From NCBI GenBank assembly GCA_030431855.1, contig JAUIII010000008.1, positions 1 through 42,924 on the forward strand: a DNA stretch of 42,924 nucleotides, in the 5' to 3' direction. Below, one piece after another: positions 8,867 through 17,855 of the stretch. Position numbers and translations under genes: made by a program. This stretch comes from a bacterium. GTDB lineage: Bacteria > Patescibacteriota > Saccharimonadia > Saccharimonadales > Saccharimonadaceae. Below the pieces are notes generated by a model, which ran no database searches, was not told the origin of the DNA, and saw only the letters and a list, made by a program, of their open reading frames with translations. The stretch's first letter is position 1. Each line of letters starts with the position of its first letter.

Positions 8867-9937
8867 TTATTCCTGACTAGGTTTTTCAATTTGCAATGGC
8901 TCTACTGAAGATTCATTTCCGGCAATCTTTACGACATCTTTATCTACCTTGCCGAGCTCTTTGTGGGCAGTATTAAAATGATTGACCGTGGTAGATAGAC
9001 TGGCGCCAAGCTTTTGCATGAATGTTTCAAACTTGGCGATGTGCTGGCCCAGCTTTCCTACCCGCACCTGGATATCTTTGGCTTGTTCTTCAATTTGCAA
9101 GCTGCGTAGACCTTGCAGCACTGTCTGCAAGTACGCCATGAAGCTGGTGGGGCTCACGATAATTACCCGTTTATCGCGGAATGCATATTCGATTAAGTCT
9201 CGAGAACTGCCACCTTCGCCAATGTTGTTTATCAGTAAATCGTAGTAGAGCGATTCGCTAGGTATGAACATAAATGCAAAGTCCATGGTGTTTTCGCTGG
9301 GGCGAATGTACTTGCTGGTTTCGTCGATACGAAGCTTTAGGTCACCCTTTACTTTTGCAAGCAAGGCGTCGCGCTCTTTGCCGCTGGCCTCAATCATGCG
9401 GTTGTAATTTTCAAGACTAAATTTGCTGTCTATTGGCAAAATCTGCCCTTTTTCAAGAAAAATCACCGCGTCGACAATTTCGCCGTCTTTAAATTTGTAT
9501 TGCATTTGGAATCTACCTGGTGGCAACACGTTATCGAGTACCGTTTGCAGGTAGTATTCGCCAAACACGCCACGTTGCTTGGGGTTCGACAGTACATTTT
9601 GTAGTGTTTTTAGCTCATCGGCTACATCTACCACGCGCCGGTTCGTCTCGTCGAGCTTCGCTAGGCGCTGGGTCACATCGGCGACTAATTTGGCGCTTTC
9701 AGAAAGCTGCTTTTGCACCGAACGCTGAATGTTCGTATTGGAACGCTCAAGCTTGTCACCCATAGCAGTTTGTAACTGAGTTATGCTGCGAGTTAGTTCT
9801 GTTACATCACTTTTTACTAATTCAACAGCACTGGAGTTTTTCAGCTCTTTTAGCCGCGAATTTAGCACAAAGATAACGAGGGCAAACCCAACCAGCAAAG
9901 CTGCCAGTACTAGCGTAACCATAAGTTCTGTTGTCAT
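8867..9937 (-). CDS. rmuC: DNA recombination protein RmuC homolog
   Basis: N-terminal TM, coiled coil, GVFGEYYLQTVLDNVLPPGRF, LPIDSKFSLENYNRM, VIIVSPTSFMAYLQTV. Confidence 0.92.
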   Translation of the reverse strand: MTTELMVTLVLAALLVGFALVIFVLNSRLKELKNSSAVELVKSDVTELTRSITQLQTAMGDKLERSNTNIQRSVQKQLSESAKLVADVTQRLAKLDETNRRVVDVADELKTLQNVLSNPKQRGVFGEYYLQTVLDNVLPPGRFQMQYKFKDGEIVDAVIFLEKGQILPIDSKFSLENYNRMIEASGKERDALLAKVKGDLKLRIDETSKYIRPSENTMDFAFMFIPSESLYYDLLINNIGEGGSSRDLIEYAFRDKRVIIVSPTSFMAYLQTVLQGLRSLQIEEQAKDIQVRVGKLGQHIAKFETFMQKLGASLSTTVNHFNTAHKELGKVDKDVVKIAGNESSVEPLQIEKPSQE

Positions 9938-9952
9938 GCCTCTAGTATATCA

Positions 9953-10444
9953 CTAGGCCGTGAGCACGAGTCGAATTGCGACAACCGCTACAGTGGCAAG
10001 CGCAAGCGCAACCGCCAGACTAATGGGCTGCACGACCCACGCAAACAACATATAACTCAGTGCGAACGCGATTGCTATAGTAGCAGTCGCCATCAGCCAT
10101 GGCATTGCTGTTACAACTGAAAATACTCCCCACATTGATAAGCCGACCGCAAGAATAACGAGGAGCGGCCGATACACTCGTTCGCGTACCAAGAACACAA
10201 GCCCCACCATCGAGCCCAAGATAATCGCAACAGCACTGGCAAAGCCCTCTTTGTTGCCACAGCGTGCGTCCATCACACTTTCACGACACATTATTGGTTC
10301 AAATACATAGTTCAGTAACACCAGGTTCAACGCGTACGTGACGACGCCAACCAGTAGACCTATTAATCCTATAGAAATAATTGCCCGCCAGTTCATTGTT
10401 ACCCACGTGACTCGTGGGTCTCGTGCCTCTATTATTTTAGCCAT
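9953..10444 (-). CDS. multi-TM membrane protein, hypothetical
   Basis: 163 aa, about 4-5 hydrophobic helices. Confidence 0.7.
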   Translation of the reverse strand: MAKIIEARDPRVTWVTMNWRAIISIGLIGLLVGVVTYALNLVLLNYVFEPIMCRESVMDARCGNKEGFASAVAIILGSMVGLVFLVRERVYRPLLVILAVGLSMWGVFSVVTAMPWLMATATIAIAFALSYMLFAWVVQPISLAVALALATVAVVAIRLVLTA

Positions 10445-10605
10445 ATTGTTCTCCCTGTTTGACTACACTATTGTATCAGCTTTTTGTTTTCGGGGCGACA
10501 ATAGTATTTTGGTGGCTACCCTGCAAGTAGTACGGTGCCATCGGCAATAATACGAATTATTACTGACATATGCGTAGGTATTGCACCGTCTTGTATAATA
10601 GAGTT

Positions 10606-11010
10606 ATGGGAGAATTTTTACTACGAATATTGATAGCTGGCGGTATTATGGGCGTGATCGACGCGTTTTGGCTGGCAGTTGTCGCAAACAAATTTTATAA
10701 AAGCCAAATAGGACAATTGCTGCTAGAAAAGCCAAACATGGTGGCCGCAGTTGCCTTTTACGTAATTTACGTGGTAGGTATCGTGGTGTTCGCGCTCACA
10801 CCGGCACTCGAGAAGGATTCGTGGCTACTAGCAGCAGGGCTTGGTGCGCTGTTCGGTTTTGTCGCATATGCAACCTACGACCTTACAAACCTGGCTACAC
10901 TCAAGGATTGGCCGCTAAAGCTCGTCATCGTTGACTTGATCTGGGGCGCTGTTCTAACCGGCACTGTCACGACACTTTCATTCTTCGCACTGAAACAACT
11001 AGGAATGTAG
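10606..11010 (+). CDS. DUF2177 family membrane protein
   Basis: GGIMGVIDAFWLAVVANKFYK...GFVAYATYDLTNLATLKDWPLKLVIVDLIWG; ATG at 10606 lies 6 nt after TATAAT. Confidence 0.8.
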   Translation: MGEFLLRILIAGGIMGVIDAFWLAVVANKFYKSQIGQLLLEKPNMVAAVAFYVIYVVGIVVFALTPALEKDSWLLAAGLGALFGFVAYATYDLTNLATLKDWPLKLVIVDLIWGAVLTGTVTTLSFFALKQLGM

Positions 11011-11011
11011 C

Positions 11012-11800
11012 ATGGGCGCGTTTTCCTACGATATAGTGTGGAGTTTCGTCACCGCACTCGCTTTTCTAAGTGTCGTATTTGCCTATGGGTATGCCAAAAA
11101 GCGCTACGATATCATCGACTCCGCCTGGGGGCCAGCATTTATCGTGATCGCGCTGAGCCTTCTGGTTCGTGAAGGAAAGTTACTGCCAGTTATCTTCATA
11201 CTGCTACTTATGGTGAGTGCGTGGGGCCTACGATTGTCGTACCATATTTATTCGCGTTTTCGAAAATCAAATTCCGAAGATCCGCGGTATATTGAGCTAC
11301 GCAAAAAGTGGCCAAAACGCTATATTCCGTTGCAGGTTTACCTTCGAATATACCTAGTACAGGCTGTGTTGGCAACGGTCGTATCACTACCAGTCATTTT
11401 GATAGTGGGAAGTACAGTTACGCCCCTAGTTTCGTTTGCATCGCTCGGTATTGCCGTATGGTTAGTCGGCTTCTTTATTGAAATAATGGCTGATGCGCAG
11501 CTGAAAGTATTTCTTTCTGTACCTGAAAACCGCGGCAAGATTATGCAAGACGGGCTATGGGCTTACTCGCGACACCCGAATTATTTTGGCGAGATCCTTC
11601 TATGGTGGGGTATCGGCATGATGACGTATGGCACACCATATGCACTAGTCGGCTTCCTTGGACCACTCGCCATCACGCTATTGATTGTGTTTGTGTCGGG
11701 TATTCCGCCCGCCGAAAAACGCTCTAGCACGAAGCCAGGTTGGAAAGCATACGCAGCCAAAACCAATGCTCTTGTACCGTGGCCTCCTAAAGAAGACTAG
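11012..11800 (+). CDS. DUF1295 / steroid 5-alpha-reductase-like membrane protein
   Basis: GLWAYSRHPNYFGEILLWWGI motif, multiple TM. Confidence 0.88.
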   Translation: MGAFSYDIVWSFVTALAFLSVVFAYGYAKKRYDIIDSAWGPAFIVIALSLLVREGKLLPVIFILLLMVSAWGLRLSYHIYSRFRKSNSEDPRYIELRKKWPKRYIPLQVYLRIYLVQAVLATVVSLPVILIVGSTVTPLVSFASLGIAVWLVGFFIEIMADAQLKVFLSVPENRGKIMQDGLWAYSRHPNYFGEILLWWGIGMMTYGTPYALVGFLGPLAITLLIVFVSGIPPAEKRSSTKPGWKAYAAKTNALVPWPPKED

Positions 11801-11858
11801 TTCTTGAGGTAAACGGCGTTTTGCGGTACAATTGTCGGAGCTAAAGCGGTTGTTAACA

Positions 11859-11978
11859 ATTCGATTATTTCTCTCCTGGCATATGCTGGGGATTAGCCAA
11901 GTGGTAAGGCAGTGGGTTCTGGTCCCATGATCGGGGGTTCGAATCCCTCATCCCCAGCCAGGAGAAAAGTAATCGAAT
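11859..11978. repeat. 21-nt near-perfect inverted repeat enclosing tRNA-Gln
   Basis: 11859-11879 ATTCGATTATTTCTCTCCTGG versus the reverse complement of 11958-11978, ATTCGATTACTTTTCTCCTGG (19/21 identical; one of the two differences is a G-U pair). Confidence 0.85.
11887..11960 (+). tRNA. tRNA-Gln (CTG anticodon), CCA encoded
   Basis: Acceptor TGGGGAT/ATCCCCA, anticodon arm GTGGG-TTCTGGT-CCCAT, T-loop TTCGAAT, terminal CCA. Confidence 0.95.
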
Positions 11979-12699
11979 CAATACAGTAGCGATGTGTTAA
12001 GGGCGCTGCTTCGAGGTAATTTCTTCAAAATTATAAACATTGATGTCTGCCTGAGGAATTTCTATTTTGCTGAATCTCAGATATGCGATCGCATACATAT
12101 TTATGCTCTTCGCCGCCAGGATACCGCTTCTCGCATCGTCAATGGCAATTGCATCCTCAGGTTGTACGTTTAGTAAGTCTAGCGCTTTTAGTATCATCTC
12201 TGGGTCTGGCTTGCCCTTAGACACTTCTTCACCTCCGACAACTGCCGTAAAATAATTACTTATTTGAAATTTTTCTAATACAGCTTTTAGAATATTGGAA
12301 TGAGTAGAAGAACTGAGACCAATAAGTAGGCCTTTTTCTTTGCAATGCTCTAGAAAACCCACTAGACCTTCGGGCATCTCGGCTTGTTCCTCATATAGGT
12401 TAAATAGACTTGCAGCATGTTTTCTGCTGGCTTCTTCTGGATCTGCCGCAAGGTCATGATTATTGAATACCTTTTCAAAAACCTGTTTGCTCGTTGAGCC
12501 AATCATTGAATGCAGCTCATCAAGAGGTACGTTCAACCCATATGTTTCAAATGTCTTTGAGTAAGCTTGATCATGAAATGGTATACCGTCTGTGATCACC
12601 CCATCGAAATCAAACACAATAGCTTTTTTATTGTCCATACTCTATAGACTATAAATCAAACTAGTTTTCTTTGATAGGCTGGAGAAAAGTAATTGAATC
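11961..12699. repeat. 19-nt direct repeat GGAGAAAAGTAAT(C/T)GAATC flanking the HAD gene
   Basis: Copies at 11961-11979 and 12681-12699, 18/19 identical. Confidence 0.8.
11997..12638 (-). CDS. HAD-family hydrolase (beta-phosphoglucomutase-like)
   Basis: FDFDGVITDG, GLSSSTHS, GKPDPEMILKAL, AIDDARSGILAA. Confidence 0.92.
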   Translation of the reverse strand: MDNKKAIVFDFDGVITDGIPFHDQAYSKTFETYGLNVPLDELHSMIGSTSKQVFEKVFNNHDLAADPEEASRKHAASLFNLYEEQAEMPEGLVGFLEHCKEKGLLIGLSSSTHSNILKAVLEKFQISNYFTAVVGGEEVSKGKPDPEMILKALDLLNVQPEDAIAIDDARSGILAAKSINMYAIAYLRFSKIEIPQADINVYNFEEITSKQRP

Positions 12700-12742
12700 C
12701 CCCACATAGTGAACTAATTATCGGTTCCTGTATACTTTCTTT

Positions 12743-13246
12743 ATGGCAAAAGTAATCATCGTTGATGAAAATGATAACCAAATAGATTTGAAAGAATACC
12801 AGGATGTGCAGCCAAGTGATATCTACCGCGTGTCGGCACTACTCCTGACTGACGAAGCAACTGGCGACACTTTGATAACTCAACGAAAATGGGATAAAAA
12901 GAATAACCCAGGAAAATGGATGTCTGCCGTGTCTGGCACAATCGAAGAGAATGAGACATACGATGACAACATAGTACATGAAACCATGGAAGAAATCGGA
13001 GTCACAAATCTCACTTTCGTAAAAGGGCCGAAACGATACGTTGACGATGGAGAACATAAATATTTTGTCCAATGGTATGTGGCAACTACTGACAAAACCA
13101 CTACCTCTATTACAATCCAGGACGAGGAGGTCGAAGCGTACAGATGGGTATCGAAACATGAGCTTACGTCAGAGCTAAACCATGAACCAGATAAGTTTGT
13201 TCCGTCGCTTCGACGCTCTCTGCAACTAATAGGCTACCTAGACTAA
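12743..13246 (+). CDS. NUDIX hydrolase
   Basis: Nudix-box-like GTIEENETYDDNIVHETMEEIG; TATACT 6 nt before ATG. Confidence 0.88.
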   Translation: MAKVIIVDENDNQIDLKEYQDVQPSDIYRVSALLLTDEATGDTLITQRKWDKKNNPGKWMSAVSGTIEENETYDDNIVHETMEEIGVTNLTFVKGPKRYVDDGEHKYFVQWYVATTDKTTTSITIQDEEVEAYRWVSKHELTSELNHEPDKFVPSLRRSLQLIGYLD

Positions 13247-13259
13247 GGCGTGCCCAAAA

Positions 13260-13862
13260 CTACCCTAAAAACTTCAGGGCACTCATCCAGTTTGTACCAA
13301 GTTGGTCTTGGATTTTCATCTGAATTAAGCCGAAGCCTTCGAGATGGCGAGATTCTGATAGCGGCCCAACATCAATAGCGCGAAGGCTGCTCGAATTTAT
13401 TAGTTCTTTCACGACGTTTTTCGCCTTGTCGTCATCACCAGCGACAAATACGTCGAGCTGTCTGCCCTCTACCTCTCCTGCAACAAGCACTCCGGCTAGC
13501 GTTGTGTTGAACGCTTTTACTACTTTTGCCGCTGAAAGTACATCTGCGACGTGTTGAGCGCCAGATTCACCTGGCTCTGGTAGCAATTCAAACGTATTGA
13601 AATCGACGGGGTTTGAAATATCGACGACGATTTTCCCTGCAAAACCATTGTAGCTTTTCGCGATGTTTTCAACCTCTGTGTATGGTGTAGCAAGTACGAC
13701 TATCTCGTCTGTTTCACTGCCCACTACTACAACGTTTACGCCTTCGATTTCCATCGCCTTTTCTTCATCTTGCGCATGCACGGTGACCGTGTGCCCTCCT
13801 CCAACAAGTCGAGTGGCAATGCCCTTTGCCATATTGCCACTACCGATAATGGTTACATTCAT
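13260..13862 (-). CDS. NAD(P)-binding protein, F420-dependent NADP reductase-like
   Basis: MNVTIIGSGNMAKGIATRLVGGGHTVTV Rossmann N-terminus, VKAFNTTLAGVL; SD AGGAGG before ATG at 13862. Confidence 0.88.
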   Translation of the reverse strand: MNVTIIGSGNMAKGIATRLVGGGHTVTVHAQDEEKAMEIEGVNVVVVGSETDEIVVLATPYTEVENIAKSYNGFAGKIVVDISNPVDFNTFELLPEPGESGAQHVADVLSAAKVVKAFNTTLAGVLVAGEVEGRQLDVFVAGDDDKAKNVVKELINSSSLRAIDVGPLSESRHLEGFGLIQMKIQDQLGTNWMSALKFLG

Positions 13863-13897
13863 GTTGACCCTCCTATTGATCATTTGGTATAATTTAT

Positions 13898-13929
13898 ATA
13901 GTACTATCTAATATAAAGTACTTTATATT
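13898..13929. promoter_or_regulatory. two AGTACT-centred palindromes, candidate HxlR operators
   Basis: ATAGTACTAT (13898-13907) and the perfect 20-bp palindrome AATATAAAGTACTTTATATT (13910-13929) in the divergent intergenic region. Confidence 0.65.
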
Positions 13930-13945
13930 TTAAAGCAAGATATTT

Positions 13946-14266
13946 ATGACGACTCTCAATACAAAACAACCAATCTGCCTTCCCAGCCTCAAAATTCTCA
14001 GTGATTATTGGACCTTGCGCGTAATTGATGAACTTTCCGATGGGAACTCACTGCGATTTAAAGAACTAGAGCGACGAATCAGCGACGCAAATACCGCGAC
14101 ACTATCGAAACGACTAAAGGATATGCAGGCAAGTGGCCTACTAGAGCGGTCTGAACGCTCACGGGCTGATGTGACCTACACCCTCACCCAATTAGGCACA
14201 GAAGCAATCCCCCTTTTAAGGGCGGTAAACCACTTTTCAGCAGCTGCAAAAAAAGCTACCGCATAG
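13946..14266 (+). CDS. HxlR-family winged-helix transcriptional regulator
   Basis: ILSDYWTLRVIDELSDGNSLRFKELERRISDANTATLSKRLKDMQASGLLER. Confidence 0.9.
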   Translation: MTTLNTKQPICLPSLKILSDYWTLRVIDELSDGNSLRFKELERRISDANTATLSKRLKDMQASGLLERSERSRADVTYTLTQLGTEAIPLLRAVNHFSAAAKKATA

Positions 14267-14283
14267 TTTCGGTAGCTTGCTGG

Positions 14284-14376
14284 TTATGAACGAGCGTTTT
14301 TTTGGTTGTTGCTCTTTTGCTTTCGCTTTCGAGCACGCTTGATATCGGCACTATGTCGATTTCTTTTTTTAGCCAT
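14284..14376 (-). CDS. 30-aa highly basic small protein (MAKKRNRHSADIKRARKRKQKSNNQKNARS)
   Basis: ATG-to-TAA ORF with GGGAG SD and a TTGTAG-17-TACAAT promoter; too short for the ORF track. Confidence 0.55.
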   Translation of the reverse strand: MAKKRNRHSADIKRARKRKQKSNNQKNARS

Positions 14377-14400
14377 GCAACTCCCGTCTATTATGTACCC

Positions 14401-14430
14401 ATTGTACATCAATGTGGTGATTTCTACAAT
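14401..14430. promoter_or_regulatory. symmetric back-to-back bidirectional promoter
   Basis: ATTGTACATCAATGTGGTGATTTCTACAAT: each strand reads TTGTAS-17 bp-TACAAT. Confidence 0.65.
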
Positions 14431-14742
14431 AAATGTGCTATAGTAAGAATACTGCGATCACTACCGAATTTGAACGCTACAGAAAATAGAGGAACCATTA
14501 ACTTAAAAACTACGCAGTTCTCTGAAACCATAAACGGCAGATATCTTCATGACGAACTGACAAAAATGGCAAGAAGTAAACGATATAACACTCGTAGCGT
14601 GTATACGCCCTTGAATGGTGAAAGTAATCAGCGTTCATTTGTGGAAAAACACATGAAGTACGCAAGTCAATTCCCAAACATGAACTTTGCTCAATATATT
14701 TCAAACCTGAAGCTTATGACGCGGATCACTAAATAACAGCGT

Positions 14743-15840
14743 CTACTCTTCTCCGCTATGCCCTGTAATGATTTTTGTTTTGCGATCTGCGAACAGTAAT
14801 CCAGCTAAGAACGCGAAGATGCTGGGGAAAAGATAGATTTCACTTGTGAGCAAGCTTATAGCTGCAATAACACTGCTCGCTACGAACACAAATGGGAATA
14901 TAAGACCGCCGCGGTAGCCCATACCAAGCGACCAGGCAATCGTAGCGACCTTTACAAGACTAATCCACACAACTCCGACTAAACCAATTGCGGCTGCTTG
15001 CTGAAATATTGGCTTGATTGCCTCATTGCCTGTAAACTGTACGAGATAGCCGCCAGCGACAAATAGAAGGCCGAGGCCTGTGCCTGCGACAAAGCCATGC
15101 ATGTACCACGTATTTTGCAGCTTGGCGTACAGGACCTTTGCCCACTTAAGCATTGCGATAAACAGCTTCTGATATGCTATTCCTGCAATAAAAAACACTG
15201 TCAACATAGCCATTGCCATGAATGAGAAACCAATCGACTGTTCAGGATAGTGAAAAGCCCCTCGATGCCCAAACAAGCCTAGCGTAAACAACGCCGCAAC
15301 AGACGCAAGCGCAAGCCCTATATAATCAATGATGGAGAACTGTAGTCTCTTAGATTTGTGGGCGAGATACAGTCCCAGAAGACCGCCAAATACCGAACTA
15401 AAGAACGCAACGAACAATGCAACAAAGCCCGCAAGGCCAAATAATCCGACATGCGAATGCAGCTTTAAACGTTTGGCTATTAATTGCCCGCCTATCATTG
15501 CAGCAGGTATTAATACTGCCTCTGGCCCGAGCGCCGCGCCAGCAAACAAAGATAAAAACCCAATCAGTAACACCACGAAAAATTCTTGGCTCAGCGGGCG
15601 ACCTTTTTTCGCTTCTTTTGTATCAAGCCATTGCCGAGCTCCGAAGAACGTTAGACCCAGCACAAGCGACAGTCCCAGCGCTGCGATCTTGTTTGAATCA
15701 CTGTGAAAAATATCATCCCACACCAGATGAAGCATCACATGCAACAGGCCTTCGAAACCAAGATACACGAGCGCGATAAACACGCCAACGAACGCTGAGC
15801 CTACCAGCAACGCTGCACGTTGTCGCGTTGTATTAGTCAT
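14743..15840 (-). CDS. CLC-type chloride channel/transporter family protein
   Basis: GAALGPEAVLIPAAMIGG, GMGYRGGLIFPFVFVAS, about 10 TM segments. Confidence 0.8.
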   Translation of the reverse strand: MTNTTRQRAALLVGSAFVGVFIALVYLGFEGLLHVMLHLVWDDIFHSDSNKIAALGLSLVLGLTFFGARQWLDTKEAKKGRPLSQEFFVVLLIGFLSLFAGAALGPEAVLIPAAMIGGQLIAKRLKLHSHVGLFGLAGFVALFVAFFSSVFGGLLGLYLAHKSKRLQFSIIDYIGLALASVAALFTLGLFGHRGAFHYPEQSIGFSFMAMAMLTVFFIAGIAYQKLFIAMLKWAKVLYAKLQNTWYMHGFVAGTGLGLLFVAGGYLVQFTGNEAIKPIFQQAAAIGLVGVVWISLVKVATIAWSLGMGYRGGLIFPFVFVASSVIAAISLLTSEIYLFPSIFAFLAGLLFADRKTKIITGHSGEE

Positions 15841-16147
15841 TACGATTGTTTCGCTTTTCGTGCCTGTTTGCCATGGTGCGTTTTAGCAGCAAATTTGCAA
15901 AGGTAGCGATAATAGCAATACCTACTAGCACGTAGCCTATCGTGAAAAGCTTGCCGACGGTTGTTTGAGGCGAAATGTCGCCATAGCCAACCGTAGTTAA
16001 TGTAATAACACTAAAGTATAGCGCGTCGACATAGCTAAGCTTTTCGACAAAATGATAAAAAACTATCCCCACGCCCAGCACAATCGCCGTTGCGAAAGAA
16101 ACTAGCCTAAAATTTGTACGTATTCTTGCAATTTCTTCTGTGTCCAT
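15833..16147 (-). CDS. two-TM potassium channel family protein
   Basis: Selectivity filter TLTTVGYGDISPQT between two TMs; ATG at 16147 is 6 nt after TATACT. Confidence 0.88.
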   Translation of the reverse strand: MDTEEIARIRTNFRLVSFATAIVLGVGIVFYHFVEKLSYVDALYFSVITLTTVGYGDISPQTTVGKLFTIGYVLVGIAIIATFANLLLKRTMANRHEKRNNRND

Positions 16148-16229
16148 GCATGTAGTATAACCGAGATGGCTCATCTGAAAAAGCAATATGCTGGTTGTGC
16201 TTGAGTGTGATTACGACTATACTCACGAT

Positions 16230-16787
16230 ATGAAACAACGCGGCTTTACGATTACCGAATTACTTATCGTGATTGTGATAATTGCCGTGCTGGCTGCTAT
16301 TGCCGTGGTAGCGTACAACGGTATTCAGGGCCGCGCGCGTGATGCTCGTAATGAGTCACAAGCCAAAACTTCGCGTGATTTTCTGGAACGCTATATGGTA
16401 GAAAATGATAGCTACCCTACTCCAGCTGAAATGGCCGACTCGAATTGGCGTTCGGCAAACGGTTTTAAAGACGGTTTAATGAGTGACGCGGCCGGTAACG
16501 CAATTGTGGGTGTTGGCGGTGGCGACCCTGCAGTTGCACACATTTCTATAGTTATTCCCGAAGTAGCATTTACTCCACGGTGTGGCGCAATTGTACAGGT
16601 ATACAGAGAATCATCTAACACAACTAGCACCTACCTGCTGAGTAGCTGCCCTCCTGGAACTGGGTTTAGCGCACCAACCGGTGGTAATCAATGCCCAGCA
16701 ACCTTTTACTCTTCTTTCGGTAATGTAAATTTTGATGAAGACCCCACAACGCATCTTTGCACTATAGCATCCGTAGCCGCAAATTAG
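16230..16787 (+). CDS. type IV prepilin-like protein
   Basis: MKQRGFTITELLIVIVIIAVLAAIAVVAYNGIQGRARDA; ATG at 16230 is 6 nt after TATACT. Confidence 0.9.
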   Translation: MKQRGFTITELLIVIVIIAVLAAIAVVAYNGIQGRARDARNESQAKTSRDFLERYMVENDSYPTPAEMADSNWRSANGFKDGLMSDAAGNAIVGVGGGDPAVAHISIVIPEVAFTPRCGAIVQVYRESSNTTSTYLLSSCPPGTGFSAPTGGNQCPATFYSSFGNVNFDEDPTTHLCTIASVAAN

Positions 16788-16991
16788 GCGTTCGTTACCA
16801 AGGTGTTTAGCGATGGCAAACATATCCTCTGGCAAACTCGATGTACATTGTGTTGTTTTTTTAAACATAAGCCTTGTATTTTTCTTTCGGGGAGGCTACA
16901 GTAGTGGTGAGCGATATTGCAAAAACAAAAACTCCAAAAACAAAAATTTTGTGATTTCGCTATACGATATCCACCACAACTCTTTCTGATG

Positions 16992-17082
16992 CGCCCCATT
17001 GTCTCGGGGCGTATTAGTTATGTTGTATTTAAGGAGGGGCTTGCCTCTCCGGTTTGTTATTTTGAACTGAATTCAAAATAAC
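16992..17082. other. cluster of hairpins in the convergent gap
   Basis: CGCCCC/GGGGCG (16992-17011), GGAGGGGC/GCCTCTCC (17033-17050), GTTATTTTGAA-ctgaa-TTCAAAATAAC (17056-17082). Confidence 0.6.
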
Positions 17083-17148
17083 ACTTTCTCCCCCGCTTTC
17101 ATCAAACGTATTTTTATGAAACGCTCGAGTTGAAGCTCTCGTTAGTTC

Positions 17149-17805
17149 TTACTTTGTCGATTTTTTGCTATTTTGGGTGCGCCATTTCGCGATTTCACCG
17201 TGGTGGCCACTCAGTAGTACATCAGGCACCTTCATACCATTAAATTCTTCTGGGCGAGTGTACTGTGGATATTCGAGGGTTTCACCGTCTGAAAAGCTTT
17301 CGATCTCTGCGCTTGTCTCGCCGCCTAGCACACCTGGTATCAAGCGCACTATGCTATCGATAATCGTCATTGCTGGCAATTCCCCGCCAGTTAACACGTA
17401 GTCACCCACGCTTAGCTCTTGATCCACCAGGCTCGTAATTCGTTCATCGTAACCTTCATACCGTCCGCAAATAAATATATAGCCTTGATCAGCGTCTGCA
17501 TATGCCCGAGCCGTAGCCTGTTTCCAACGCTCACCCCGTGGCGTCATCAGCAGGACTTTTGCGTTAGGGTCATTGGCTTTGGCAGCTTCGACAGCGGCAA
17601 ACAGTGGCTCTGGTTTCAGCAACATGCCATCACCTCCACCATACGGTGTGTCATCCACTTGCTTGCGTGGCCCGATGCCGTAATCACGAAGGTTGATCGT
17701 GCTGAGTTCCACATGCTTGTCCTCTTGCGCCTTCCACATCATAGACGCGCCAAAGACACCGGTAAACATTTCCGGAAACAGGGTGATTACTTGGAGCTTC
17801 CTCAT
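17149..17805 (-). CDS. trmD: tRNA (guanine37-N1)-methyltransferase
   Basis: VITLFPEMF, DDTPYGGGDGMLLKPEP, CGRYEGYDERI, SVGDYVLTGGELPAM. Confidence 0.96.
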   Translation of the reverse strand: MRKLQVITLFPEMFTGVFGASMMWKAQEDKHVELSTINLRDYGIGPRKQVDDTPYGGGDGMLLKPEPLFAAVEAAKANDPNAKVLLMTPRGERWKQATARAYADADQGYIFICGRYEGYDERITSLVDQELSVGDYVLTGGELPAMTIIDSIVRLIPGVLGGETSAEIESFSDGETLEYPQYTRPEEFNGMKVPDVLLSGHHGEIAKWRTQNSKKSTK

Positions 17806-17826
17806 CTGTAGATAGCATACCAGCTA

Positions 17827-17855
17827 TTGACTTTTTTATCAATATGTGCTAATAT
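17827..17855 (+). promoter_or_regulatory. strong promoter TTGACT-17-TAATAT with TGC before the -10
   Basis: Same layout as 39731-39759 and 21845-21873. Confidence 0.8.
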
